From Geomonas oryzae (GTDB lineage: Bacteria > Desulfobacterota > Desulfuromonadia > Geobacterales > Geobacteraceae), in assembly GCF_004117875.1 (NCBI RefSeq), contig NZ_RAHW01000002.1, positions 434,001 to 498,000 of the forward strand: a stretch of 64,000 nt of DNA, read 5' to 3'. The notes under the pieces were generated by a model. The model was not told the origin of the DNA. It saw only the letters and a program-made list of their open reading frames with translations, and ran no database searches. Below are positions 41,776 to 50,390 of the stretch, piece by piece; the stretch's first letter is position 1; the number at the start of each line of letters is the position of its first letter. Position numbers and translations under genes: made by a program.

Positions 41776-44700
41776 CTATTCCGCTTCCGTCTTCTTTTCA
41801 AACCACCCGTACACGGCAGGGATGATCATGAGGGTCAGCAGCGTGGATGTGATGAGGCCGCCCACGACGACGGTTGCCAGCGGCTTCTGAATCTCAGAGC
41901 CGGTCCCACCGGCCAGGAGCATCGGCACCAGGCTGAAGATCGCGATCGATGCCGTCATAAGCACCGGCCGCAGACGATCGAGGGCGCCCTTTCGCACCGC
42001 CTCGTCCACCGAAAGCCCCTCCTCCCGCAACTGCACGATCCGGGAGACCAGCACCAGGCCGTTCAGCACCGCCACGCCGAAGAGCACGATGAAACCGACC
42101 GACGCGGGAACGGACAAGTACTGCCCCGAGAGGAACAGCGAGAAGATGCCGCCGATCAGGGCGAAGGGAAGGTTCGCGATCACCAGGAACGCGAGCCGAA
42201 TGGACCGGAAGGTCACGTAGAGCAGAAGCAGTATGAGCGCCACCGCGACGGGACCTATGATCATGAGCCGGTTCATCGCCCGTTGCTGGTTCTCGAACTG
42301 GCCGCCCCAGGTGAGGTAATAGCCCGGCGGCAGCTTAACCTGCGAGCGAATCTTCTCTTTCGCCTCCGCAACGAAACTCCCGATATCCCTGCCGCTTACA
42401 TTCATCTCGATGCCGATCCGCCGTACACCGTCCTGGCGGCTGATCTGCACCGGTCCTTCCATCATCTTCACTTCCGCCAGTTGCTCGAGCGGCACGTTCA
42501 ACCCGGACTTGGTGGTGACGAGGAGGTTCCGGATCGCCTCGAGCGAGTTGCGCTTCTCCTCGGGGAGACGTACCGTGATGTCGAAGCTGCGGTTCGCCTC
42601 GTAGAAGGTGGAAGCGGCTTTCCCTGCCACGGCGATCTCGATCACCTTCTGCACGTCGCTTATGTTGAGACCGTAGCGTGCGATTTTCGCCCGGTCGATG
42701 GTCGCGGTCAGGTACGGCTGTCCCGAGACTTTTTCGGTGTTGAGGTCGGTGCCGCCGCGCACCTTGGCGAGCACCCTGGCGATCTCGGCGGATTTGTCGC
42801 GCAAGACGTTCAGATCATCGCCGAAAAGCTTCACGATGAGCTGCGCGCGCGTTCCCGCCACAAGCTCGTCGATGCGGCACTGGATCGGCTGGCTGAACCC
42901 GAAGCTGATCCCGGGGATCTTTTCCAGCTCTTCGCGCATCTCGTTGGTCAGCTCCTCCTTAGAGATGTCGCGTTTCCACCGCTCTTTCGGCTTGAAGACG
43001 CCTACGTATCCGGTCTTGTCGGGGCCGCGGGTATCGAGCGCCACGCCGGTCTGCCCGATGCGGCCGACCACCACATCGAGTTCCTCGAACTTCTTGAGCT
43101 TCTGCGTCGCCTGCTGGTTCACCTCGAGCGCCTTCGCAAGCGAGACGCCCGGGAGCATGGCGATGTCCATATCGAAGGACCCTTCATCCATGATGGGCAT
43201 GAACTCGGTGCCTAGCCGCGTCACGAGGAAGAGGGAGAAGACGAGGAGTCCACCCGCGACGCCGAGCACCACTTTCCTGCGGTTGAGCGCGTACTCCAGA
43301 AGCGGGAGATACTGCTCCTTGGCGTACAGCATGATGCGGCTTTCCTTCTCGAGCTGCGGCTTGAGAAACAGGCTGCAAAGCACCGGGATGATGAAGATCG
43401 ACAGAAGCAGCGAGGACAAGAGCGCGATGGCGACGGTGATGGCCAGGGGGCCGAACATCTTCCCTTCGATCCCCTCCAGGGTGAGGATCGGGATGAAGGT
43501 GAGCGCGATGATCAGCTCGCCGAAGATGCTCGGTTTGCGCACCTCCATCACCGCCTTCAGCACGGTAGCGAGTTTCGGCTGCCGCTCCCCCTCCTCGCTC
43601 AGGTGACGCTGCACGTTCTCTACCTGGATGATGGTGGTATCGATGATCATGCCGATGGAGATGGCAAGGCCGCCCAGCGACATGAGGTTCGCCGTGATGC
43701 CGGTTAGCTTCATCACGATGAAGGTGACCAGAAGCGACAGCGGCAACGCGAGCAATACGACGATGCTGCCGCGGATGCTGTTCAAGAGGAGGTACAACAC
43801 GACGAGGACGAGGAGCGCCCCCTCGACGAGCGCCTTGTTCACGGTTCCCACACTCGCCTTCACGATGTCGCTTCTGTCGTAGTACGGCACCATCTTGATG
43901 CCGTCGGGAAGCATGTTGCTCTCGTTGATCTCCTTCACCTTGGCCGCGACGCGCGCCACGACGTCGCGGCTGTTCTCGCCCCTGAGCATCATCACGATGC
44001 CCCCGACCGCCTCGCCCTGTGCGTCCTTTATCGCGGCTCCCATGCGGACCGCCTCGCCGATTTTCACCTGGGCCACGTCGCGCAGGTAGACCGGCGTCCC
44101 CCCCTGCGACTTGAGGACGATGTTCTCGATGTCCGCAGTGGTCTGGATGAGGCCGACGCCGCGCACGATGTATTGGTCGGTGCCGCGCTCGAGGACGTTG
44201 CCCCCCACGTTGCTGTTGTTGTTCCCGATGGCGCCGTAGACGTCGTCCACCGTCACGCCGAACTTCAAAAGCTTCTCGGGAGAAACCTCCACTTGGTACT
44301 GCTTGAAGTACCCGCCGAACGAGTTGATCTCGTTGACGCCGGCAACCCCTTTCAGTTGCGGGGCGATGACCCATTCCTGGATGGTGCGCAGGTTGGTGAG
44401 GTAAGCGCGTTGCCCCTCGGGGGCCTTGGGCATCTTACCCTCGAGGGTGTACTGGTAGATCTCCCCCATCGCGGTGCCGATCGGCCCCATGGAAACCTCG
44501 ACTCCCTTGGGAACCTGTTCGCGTGCCTCGGCCAGCCGCTCGAAGACGAGCTGCCTGGCGAAATAGATGTCGACGTTGTCCTTGAAGACGACGGTGACGA
44601 TGGAAAGTCCGAACTTCGTTACCGAGCGGAGCTGTTCGATGTCGGGAAGCCCGCGCATCGCCGTTTCGATGGGATAGGTTACGTTTCTTTCGATCTCCTC

Positions 44701-44874
44701 CGCCGAAAGCCCGTCGGCGTGGCTCACCACTTCCACCTGGATGTTGGTGACATCCGGGAACGCATCTATGGGTAGTTTCAGATAGGAATAAAAGCCGAAG
44801 ACGACGATCACCAACGCGAGGAAGATGACCATACCCTTTTGCTTCAGCATGAATGCGACTGTTTTTTCAAGCAT
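41776..44874 (-). CDS. Heavy-metal efflux RND pump (CzcA/CusA family)
   Basis: The 1032-residue inner-membrane pump has the family hallmarks: LPIDAFPDVTNIQVEVVSHADGLSAEEIERNVTYPIE at the N-terminus (key part LPIDAFPDVTN), RSVTKFGLSIVTVVFKD and two bundles of six helices around large periplasmic loops. The fourth-helix motif reads SLGGLAISIGMIIDTTIIQVEN. It has a single Asp and lacks the DFG-x3-DG signature of classical CzcA (Co/Zn/Cd). The metal is therefore uncertain. It is the last gene of a four-gene minus-strand operon and is closed by a strong terminator. Confidence 0.94.
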   Translation of the reverse strand: MLEKTVAFMLKQKGMVIFLALVIVVFGFYSYLKLPIDAFPDVTNIQVEVVSHADGLSAEEIERNVTYPIETAMRGLPDIEQLRSVTKFGLSIVTVVFKDNVDIYFARQLVFERLAEAREQVPKGVEVSMGPIGTAMGEIYQYTLEGKMPKAPEGQRAYLTNLRTIQEWVIAPQLKGVAGVNEINSFGGYFKQYQVEVSPEKLLKFGVTVDDVYGAIGNNNSNVGGNVLERGTDQYIVRGVGLIQTTADIENIVLKSQGGTPVYLRDVAQVKIGEAVRMGAAIKDAQGEAVGGIVMMLRGENSRDVVARVAAKVKEINESNMLPDGIKMVPYYDRSDIVKASVGTVNKALVEGALLVLVVLYLLLNSIRGSIVVLLALPLSLLVTFIVMKLTGITANLMSLGGLAISIGMIIDTTIIQVENVQRHLSEEGERQPKLATVLKAVMEVRKPSIFGELIIALTFIPILTLEGIEGKMFGPLAITVAIALLSSLLLSIFIIPVLCSLFLKPQLEKESRIMLYAKEQYLPLLEYALNRRKVVLGVAGGLLVFSLFLVTRLGTEFMPIMDEGSFDMDIAMLPGVSLAKALEVNQQATQKLKKFEELDVVVGRIGQTGVALDTRGPDKTGYVGVFKPKERWKRDISKEELTNEMREELEKIPGISFGFSQPIQCRIDELVAGTRAQLIVKLFGDDLNVLRDKSAEIARVLAKVRGGTDLNTEKVSGQPYLTATIDRAKIARYGLNISDVQKVIEIAVAGKAASTFYEANRSFDITVRLPEEKRNSLEAIRNLLVTTKSGLNVPLEQLAEVKMMEGPVQISRQDGVRRIGIEMNVSGRDIGSFVAEAKEKIRSQVKLPPGYYLTWGGQFENQQRAMNRLMIIGPVAVALILLLLYVTFRSIRLAFLVIANLPFALIGGIFSLFLSGQYLSVPASVGFIVLFGVAVLNGLVLVSRIVQLREEGLSVDEAVRKGALDRLRPVLMTASIAIFSLVPMLLAGGTGSEIQKPLATVVVGGLITSTLLTLMIIPAVYGWFEKKTEAE

Positions 44875-44888
44875 GGGTGATGGTCTCC

Positions 44889-46142
44889 TTAGTGATCGTG
44901 CCCCTCGATTTCGCCCTTCTGCAGTTCCGATTTCAGGACGAAGCCGCCTTTCACGGCGAGCTGCTCCCCTTCCTTCAGGCCGGAGACGACCTCGACCATG
45001 CCGCCGGAGGCGCGACCGAGCCCAACCGCGCGGGGCTCGAACGCCCCCTCCCCTTCGGCCACGAAGATGAGCTTCTTCCCTTCCAGTTCCTGGACCGCCT
45101 CCTCGGGGACCGCAAGTACGGCGGGTGCATCCGCGGCAGTTGCGAGCTCCACCGTGGCGAACATCTCCGGCTTCAGCTTTCGTCCCGGGTTCGCCACTTC
45201 AACCCGCGCCTTTATCGTGCGGGTCGCCTCGTCGACCACATCGGCCAGGTAGGTGATCCGGCCGCGGAACTTCGCCGCAGGGAACGCGTTCACCATGACG
45301 GTCGCCGCCTGGCCGCGCCGGACCTTGACCAGGTCCTTTTCGTGGATGTCGACCAGCACCCAGACCGAGGAGAGGTCTGCGATGGTGTAAAGGCTCTTGG
45401 CGGGATCGGACAACTCGCCCACGATGGCATGCTTTTCCGTGATGACGCCCCCTATGGGGGAGCGGACCGGAAGCAACGGCTTCCTTCCGGCCTTCAGATC
45501 ACCGGCGGACACGCCGTACAGCGCGAGCCGCTCCTGGTCGGTGTGCAGTTCCGTTTGTGCCGTCTTGAAGTCTGTCTCGGCCTGCAGGATCTCCTTGCGT
45601 GCCGCGATCTTCTTGTCCACGAGCGCCTTCACGCGCTCCATGTTCGACTGTGCGAGTGACAATCTGGTTTTGGACTGGTGATAACGGCTCAACGCCTCGC
45701 CCAGCTCGACGCTGTCGAGTGTGGCGAGCACCTGCCCCGCGCCGACGCTGTCCCCCAAGGACGCGCGCACGGCGACGATCTTGCCGGAAATGCGCGGCGA
45801 GACGTGGGCGATACGGTCCGCGTTGGCCTCAACCTTGCCGGTCGCGCTGATCACGCCGGGCATCTGCAGTTTCTTCGCGGCAGCGACGACCACGCCGTTC
45901 TTCTTTTGTATCTCGGCGGTCATCTTGACGAGCTTCTCTGCGTGCCCGTCATGGCCTCCATGCTCCTTATCCTCCTTGCCTTCCGCTTGTCCCTCTTTAT
46001 TTTCGTCCCCGTGCCCCGCCTCGGCGTGCTCGGCGTGTTCGGCGCGCTCCCCTGCCGCCGGAGAGTTGGCGAGACGATAAGCTACGCCGCCGCCCAAGGC
46101 GATGGCGAGGATGAGTCCGATGATGATTCCCTTCTTGTTCAC
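44889..46142 (-). CDS. Heavy-metal RND adaptor protein (CzcB-like) with His-rich segment
   Basis: The 417-residue membrane fusion protein has an N-terminal membrane anchor (GIIIGLILAIALGGGVAYRLA), then a His/Asp/Glu-rich stretch of about 40 residues (HAEHAEAGHGDENKEG and KEHGGHDGHAEK), likely to bind metal in the periplasm. Next come a lipoyl-like and helical-hairpin part (about 100-215) and beta-barrel domains. A final GHDH adds metal ligands. It links the pump to the TolC-like channel. Its start overlaps the channel gene stop by four bases (ATGA). Confidence 0.93.
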   Translation of the reverse strand: MNKKGIIIGLILAIALGGGVAYRLANSPAAGERAEHAEHAEAGHGDENKEGQAEGKEDKEHGGHDGHAEKLVKMTAEIQKKNGVVVAAAKKLQMPGVISATGKVEANADRIAHVSPRISGKIVAVRASLGDSVGAGQVLATLDSVELGEALSRYHQSKTRLSLAQSNMERVKALVDKKIAARKEILQAETDFKTAQTELHTDQERLALYGVSAGDLKAGRKPLLPVRSPIGGVITEKHAIVGELSDPAKSLYTIADLSSVWVLVDIHEKDLVKVRRGQAATVMVNAFPAAKFRGRITYLADVVDEATRTIKARVEVANPGRKLKPEMFATVELATAADAPAVLAVPEEAVQELEGKKLIFVAEGEGAFEPRAVGLGRASGGMVEVVSGLKEGEQLAVKGGFVLKSELQKGEIEGHDH

Positions 46143-47434
46143 TGCGCACCTCCGTTCATGTCAGCGGCAACCGCCGATTCAAGTTTCGTAATGGCCATCT
46201 GCCGTGCATGCAGGGCGGTAAGGTAGCTTTCACTCACTTCGAAAAACTTCTTCTGCTCCTCGATCACCGCAAGGATGCCGACCTCGCCCAACCGGTACGC
46301 CTCCTGGGTAAGCTTCAGGTTCTCCTCGAGCTGACGCAGGACGCTGGACTTGTAGAGCGAAACCACCTTTTCCGCGTTGACGAGGCTAGCCCAAGCGCTC
46401 TCCACTTCGCGCTCGACACTGGCGACGGCGGCCTTGGCGCGGGTTTCAGCGCCGCTTTGCCTGGCTCTCGCCTCCTGCACCCCGGCGCGATTGCGGTCGA
46501 ACAACGGAATCGGCATGGAAAACTTGAGGCCCACGGTGTAGGCGGTCTCTCTCCCCTCAACCCCGCTGATTTCCATGGAGCTTGCCTCGCGGGCCAGCGC
46601 AATCCCCGCAGTCAGGTTGGGAATCGCCTCGGCTTCGGCGAGCGTCACTTCTGCATCACTTTTAACTGCGGCTGCGCGAGCCGCCTTGAGGTCGGGACGA
46701 TGGTCGAGGGCCAGACGCTTCAGCTCGGCGAGGGTTCCGATCTGCAGACGATCGTCGTCAAGGCTGCCGCTAAGGGACGGGGATTCCCCCGCAGGGAGAG
46801 CGAGCAGGGAGAAGAGCCTCGCGCCGGCTTCGATGAAGGTGCGCTCGGTATCGATGCGCGCGCCTTCGCTGCGGGCGAGTTCCACCTTGACGAGGTACAT
46901 CTCCAGTTCGGGTATGTCCCCCGCGGCGAGACGGTCCTCGGCGACCTGGAGCAGTTGCTTGTTCAGTTCGATGGATTTATTGGTCAGGACTTGCCGCTCT
47001 CCTGCAAGCAGCGCGTCGTAATACGCCCCCTGAACCTGCTCTTTCAGATCGCGTTCGCGCTCGAGCACCTGCCAGCGGTATGCTGCCGCGTCACGCTCGA
47101 CGACCATGCGGCGCTTGTTCCGCTTGTCGCCAAGCAGGAACTCCTGCGAGACGCCGAGAGAGAGGGTGCTGTCGGCGCGGCTGCCGGTCAGTGCTCCCGT
47201 CTCTCCCTCGATCTCAAGGGTCGGGTTGTGAAGAAGTCCGGCGCGCATAATTGAGGCATCGAGAATGCCTGACTCCTTGCGGAAGGAAACGATCTCCGGG
47301 TTGTTTTTGGTGGCGATTTCAACGGCCTGGCGCAACGTAAGGGACTGCGTATCGGCCAACACAGGTGCAGCTGCCAAAAGGCATAGGGCTACGGGCAGAA
47401 GAAGCCGCGCTCCCCTGAATGCTGTGGTTCCCAA
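46139..47434 (-). CDS. TolC-family outer-membrane channel (CzcC-like)
   Basis: The 431-residue protein has the two outer-membrane efflux repeats with long alpha-helical hairpins (TLRQAVEIATKNNPEI; LALDHRPDLKAARAAAVKS). The start is read as TTG 47434, eight bases after AGGAGG; this gives a proper signal peptide (ARLLLPVALCLLAAAPVLA then DTQSL). The longer upstream frame has no site. It overlaps the adaptor gene by four bases. Confidence 0.92.
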   Translation of the reverse strand: MGTTAFRGARLLLPVALCLLAAAPVLADTQSLTLRQAVEIATKNNPEIVSFRKESGILDASIMRAGLLHNPTLEIEGETGALTGSRADSTLSLGVSQEFLLGDKRNKRRMVVERDAAAYRWQVLERERDLKEQVQGAYYDALLAGERQVLTNKSIELNKQLLQVAEDRLAAGDIPELEMYLVKVELARSEGARIDTERTFIEAGARLFSLLALPAGESPSLSGSLDDDRLQIGTLAELKRLALDHRPDLKAARAAAVKSDAEVTLAEAEAIPNLTAGIALAREASSMEISGVEGRETAYTVGLKFSMPIPLFDRNRAGVQEARARQSGAETRAKAAVASVEREVESAWASLVNAEKVVSLYKSSVLRQLEENLKLTQEAYRLGEVGILAVIEEQKKFFEVSESYLTALHARQMAITKLESAVAADMNGGAQ

Positions 47435-47550
47435 AGGAAAAACCTCCTGGATCAGATTATGTAAAAGGTATGGCTGTGACGAAGCACGGCATGACGGTGC
47501 CGGCAAGGACGAGCCTCGGCGCGGGACGCATTACAGCCGCAAAGGGGAAT

Positions 47551-47913
47551 TTAGGCGCGCAACTGAGGGGGGACGAACTTGGAGAGAAAGACTTCGGGAA
47601 GATGGACGAAACGATCAGTAGTCCGGATCTCGGAAAGTAGCGGGAGGTAAGCGAAGGAGAAATGTTCGACGTTCACGGAGAGATGACAGGCGCAATCGCA
47701 GCAGAGGTCGCAGCCGTCATGGTCGGAGTCTTCGGAGGGGCAAACGGGAGTGTCGCAGTCGCTGTTTTGCGGTGACAGGGATTGCTCGCAGCCCGCTTCG
47801 GCGACGCACCGCTGCATGGCATGTGCGCTGTCGAGTACGCCGCCCAGCAGGGTGCTGAAGGTCACGGCGAGAAGTAGTACGGAAAGGAATCTGATGGGGA
47901 TGAAGGTTCTCAT
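47551..47913 (-). CDS. Exported Cys-rich protein heading the metal efflux operon
   Basis: The 120-residue product has a Sec-type signal (PIRFLSVLLLAVTFSTLLGG). The mature part is Cys- and Asp-rich (CVAEAGCEQ, CDTPVCPSEDSDHDGC, then CDLCCDCACH) with a non-Cys C-terminus ending in VPPQLRA. Small exported proteins with Cys/His clusters and a Pro-Pro end are often found first in CzcCBA-like operons, where they are thought to bind metal or modulate induction; a precise family was not recognised. The start ATG 47913 has no ribosome binding site and lies only a few bases after a good promoter (47923-47952), so the mRNA may be leaderless. Confidence 0.75.
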   Translation of the reverse strand: MRTFIPIRFLSVLLLAVTFSTLLGGVLDSAHAMQRCVAEAGCEQSLSPQNSDCDTPVCPSEDSDHDGCDLCCDCACHLSVNVEHFSFAYLPLLSEIRTTDRFVHLPEVFLSKFVPPQLRA

Positions 47914-47922
47914 GCAGGGGTG

Positions 47923-47952
47923 AAAATAGCTAAGGCGCCGGAGCCGTGTCAA
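47923..47952 (-). promoter_or_regulatory. Candidate sigma-70 promoter of the metal efflux operon
   Basis: On the minus strand TTGACA (47952-47947) and TATTTT (47928-47923) are 18 bases apart, directly upstream of ATG 47913. A GGCTCCGGCGCC palindrome-like segment lies in the spacer and could be an operator. Confidence 0.5.
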
Positions 47953-47954
47953 GG

Positions 47955-47984
47955 GAAAAGAAGGGAGGGGGCTGTCCCCTCCCC
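47955..47984 (-). terminator. Terminator of terC
   Basis: GGGAGGGG (47963-47970) and CCCCTCCC (47976-47983) form the stem; on the minus strand TTCTTTT follows. Confidence 0.75.
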
Positions 47985-48009
47985 TGTTCATGTCGCAGGT
48001 TCCTCTACT

Positions 48010-48750
48010 TTATTCGTTATCGAGATGCGGTTCGTGCAGTTTGACCGGCTTGCCGCGCCGCATTCTCAGGTTGAGCATCTCGACCATGACAGAGAACGCC
48101 ATGGCGAAATAGATGTAACCCTTGGGGATGTGCATCCCGAAGCCTTCGCCGATGAGCGAAACGCCGATCAGCAGCAGGAAGCTGAGGGCGAGCATCTTGA
48201 TGGTCGGATGTCTTTCGACGAAGGCGCTGATCTTACCGGAAAAAAGCATCATGAATCCGACTGCGATTACCACCGCGGCGACCATGATGAAGAGCTGGCT
48301 CGCCATGCCGATCGCGGTGATGATGGAGTCGAGCGAGAAAACGATGTCCAGCAAGAGGATCTGCACGATGACGGCACCGAAGGTGGCGCCGACCTTGGAG
48401 GCGTGCACCACCTCTTCGCCTTCCAGCTTCTCGTGGATTTCCATCGTGCTCTTCCAGATAAGAAAGAGACCGCCGCTGATGAGGATCAGGTCGCGACCGG
48501 AGATCTCGTTGCCGAAGAGGCTGAAAAGCGGCGTGGTGAGCCCCATGAGCCAGGTAAGCGAGAAGAGAAGCGCCACGCGGATGAACATGGCGAGGCCGAG
48601 GCCGGTGAGCCTCGCCTTCTCCTGCAGGGCCGCGGGGAGCTTGCTTGCCTGGATGGAGATGAAGATGATGTTGTCGATGCCGAGCACGATCTCCAGCGCG
48701 GTCAGCGTGATGAGAGCCATCCAGACCTGCGGGTCGGTGATCCAATCCAT
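48010..48750 (-). CDS. TerC/Alx-family membrane protein
   Basis: The 246-residue protein has about seven helices and the TerC signatures ALEIVLGIDNIIFISIQASKL and ILLLDIVFSLDSIITAIGMA, each with paired Asp in the membrane. TerC/Alx proteins export manganese or supply metals to secreted proteins in several bacteria. It lies 271 bases downstream of htpX on the same strand, separated by a type A repeat. A manganese riboswitch precedes htpX, so read-through would place terC under manganese control. Confidence 0.93.
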   Translation of the reverse strand: MDWITDPQVWMALITLTALEIVLGIDNIIFISIQASKLPAALQEKARLTGLGLAMFIRVALLFSLTWLMGLTTPLFSLFGNEISGRDLILISGGLFLIWKSTMEIHEKLEGEEVVHASKVGATFGAVIVQILLLDIVFSLDSIITAIGMASQLFIMVAAVVIAVGFMMLFSGKISAFVERHPTIKMLALSFLLLIGVSLIGEGFGMHIPKGYIYFAMAFSVMVEMLNLRMRRGKPVKLHEPHLDNE

Positions 48751-48795
48751 TGTGTCTCCTGAAAAAAATCCTGATTAGCGATGACCTTCCGCTAG

Positions 48796-48910
48796 TCCCC
48801 CTCTCCCGGAGGGAGAGGGTGCCCGTAGGGCGGGTGAGGGCGTTGCGACGAAGTGAGTAGTTGCAACTGCCGATGCCCTCACCCTACCCTCTCCCGGAGG
48901 GAGAGGGAAT
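48796..48910. repeat. Palindromic intergenic repeat, type A, copy 5
   Basis: CCCTCTCCCggaGGGAGAGGG at both ends, inner arms GGGCGGGTGAGGGCG and GCCCTCACCC, variable middle. It lies between htpX and terC. Confidence 0.85.
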
Positions 48911-49021
48911 GTGGACGTTGTGCAGCGGAAGATCATAACTAATCACGAAGGAATTGTTCGGACAAAGGAACGTCCCCTTTTATCCCCTCTCCCTGGTGGA
49001 AAGGGAGAATAGGCCGCCGTG

Positions 49022-49882
49022 TTAGCGCCTGACCGCCATCTGTTCGAGCCGCGCGATGCGCTCCTCCATGGGAGGGTGCGTCGAGAAGAGTTCCATCAGA
49101 CCGCCACCAGTCAAGGGGTTCACGATGAACATGTGAGCCGTCGCGGGACTCGCCTCCTGCATCGGCAACTGGTGCGAAGCCATGTGCAGTTTCCTCAGGG
49201 CCGAGGCGAGCGCCAGCGGACGACCACAGATCTCGGCACCGGTGGCGTCGGCGAGGTACTCGCGCGACCTGGAAACGGCCATCTGGATAAGCATCGCGGC
49301 GATCGGAGCGATGATCGCCATGGCGAGCGACCCGACCAGACCGGCGATGCCGCCGCCGTCCTCGTCGTCGCTGCGGCCGGCGCCGAACATGGCACCCCAC
49401 TGCAGCATGTTGCCGATCATGGAAATAGCGCCGGCGAAGGTGGCGGCGATGGTGCCGACCAGGATGTCCCGGTTTTGCACGTGGGCCAATTCGTGCGCCA
49501 TTACCCCTTCCAGCTCCTCCGGCGAGAGGATGCGCAGGATCCCTTCCGTTGCGGCAACGGCGGCGTTTTGCGGGTTACGGCCGGTCGCGAAGGCGTTGGG
49601 GCTGTCGGAAGGTATGATGTACACCTTCGGCATGGGTAGCCCTGCGCGCATGGCGAGGTTACGCACGAGGTTGTAGAAGGTGGGGTGGTCGTGCTCGCCG
49701 ATCTCCTGCGCGCCGTACATCTTGAGCACGATCTTGTCCGAGAACCAGTAGGAGAAGAAGTTCATGCCAAGGGCGATGACGAAGGCGGTGACCATGCCGG
49801 ACCGCCCCCCCATGGCGCTACCCATGGTCACCATGAGAACGGTGAGAAGAGCCAGCAGAAATGTAGTTTTGAGTCTTTGCAT
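49022..49882 (-). CDS. htpX: HtpX zinc metalloprotease homologue
   Basis: The 286-residue inner-membrane protease has two N-terminal helices ([39 protein letters not shown], each quoted in part) and the zinc site HELAH (about residue 140) with a later Glu in [14 protein letters not shown]. HtpX degrades damaged membrane proteins in E. coli. ATG 49882 follows an AGAGG site; the longer frame upstream runs into the riboswitch. It is preceded by a yybP-ykoY manganese riboswitch and terminator, which is unusual for this gene. Confidence 0.94.
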   Translation of the reverse strand: MQRLKTTFLLALLTVLMVTMGSAMGGRSGMVTAFVIALGMNFFSYWFSDKIVLKMYGAQEIGEHDHPTFYNLVRNLAMRAGLPMPKVYIIPSDSPNAFATGRNPQNAAVAATEGILRILSPEELEGVMAHELAHVQNRDILVGTIAATFAGAISMIGNMLQWGAMFGAGRSDDEDGGGIAGLVGSLAMAIIAPIAAMLIQMAVSRSREYLADATGAEICGRPLALASALRKLHMASHQLPMQEASPATAHMFIVNPLTGGGLMELFSTHPPMEERIARLEQMAVRR

Positions 49883-49938
49883 AGTATTTACCTCTACGAT
49901 TGAAGATGTCCCGAAGGACTTGTTTCGGCTGAGGGTAA

Positions 49939-50078
49939 ATAAAAAGACCTTTACCCTCGGCATAGCTACCAGGATAAAGGTCTTGTTGACAGGATGTCTG
50001 CCCCGGTTCCGGGTCTTGCGACCGTATTGACGAAACTCGGGTCGGCCATGTCTCCGGCCGATAACTACTCCCCTTTAA
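49939..50078 (-). promoter_or_regulatory. yybP-ykoY manganese riboswitch with terminator, upstream of htpX
   Basis: On the minus strand the leader begins AAAGGGGAGTAG (50076-50065), continues with CGTCAATACGG and ends GTCAACAAGACCTTTA (to 49975), matching the conserved segments of the yybP-ykoY manganese aptamer, including closing of AAAGG with CCTTT. Directly after it, GACCTTTATCC can pair instead with GGGTAAAGGTC followed by five Ts (plus 49941-49945), a terminator that shares the aptamer 3' strand. Manganese binding should therefore favour read-through into htpX (ON switch). The assignment of the aptamer is by recalled consensus. Confidence 0.88.
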
Positions 50079-50162
50079 TGGTACGAAATATAATTTTTCC
50101 TATGACAGTTGTCAAGAGCAATCGGTAACAACAAAGACAGGGGAAAACCTAAAACCCAAACA

Positions 50163-50272
50163 AACAGGGATGAAGGGGATAAAGGGGATAAAACCAAAAA
50201 CCATTTGGGTTTAAAACCCGCACGTATTTAAAGGTTTAAGCCTTTATCCCGTTCATCCCCTTCATCCCTGTT
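50163..50272. repeat. Long inverted repeat upstream of the manganese riboswitch
   Basis: AACAGGGATGAAGGGGAT... (left arm 50163-50194) matches the complement of ...ATCCCCTTCATCCCTGTT (right arm 50243-50272) at about 28 of 30 positions, with inner short repeats (AAACCAAAAACC; GGTTTAAAACCC). It belongs to a non-coding repeat type different from A and B. A stretch at 50290-50325 (CTTTGCGCCTCCTCGTCTTTGCG) looks like another short repeat fragment. Confidence 0.75.
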
Positions 50273-50336
50273 AAATGGTTTCAAGGTTTGTCTTTGCGCC
50301 TCCTCGTCTTTGCGTTGAAGATTTTGTTTTTGAGTG

Positions 50337-50372
50337 AAAAAAAAAGCGGCCCCGCCGAAACGGGGCCGCTTT
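50337..50372 (-). terminator. Terminator of the livK-like gene
   Basis: AAAGCGGCCCCG (50343-50354) pairs fully with CGGGGCCGCTTT (50361-50372). On the minus strand the stem runs into nine Ts. Confidence 0.92.
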
Positions 50373-50390
50373 GTGCTGCAAGGTCAGACG

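Noticed and set aside
49883..49963. Longer N-terminus for HtpX
   Set aside because: The extension would be translated from the riboswitch terminator region; ATG 49882 has a proper site and matches HtpX length.
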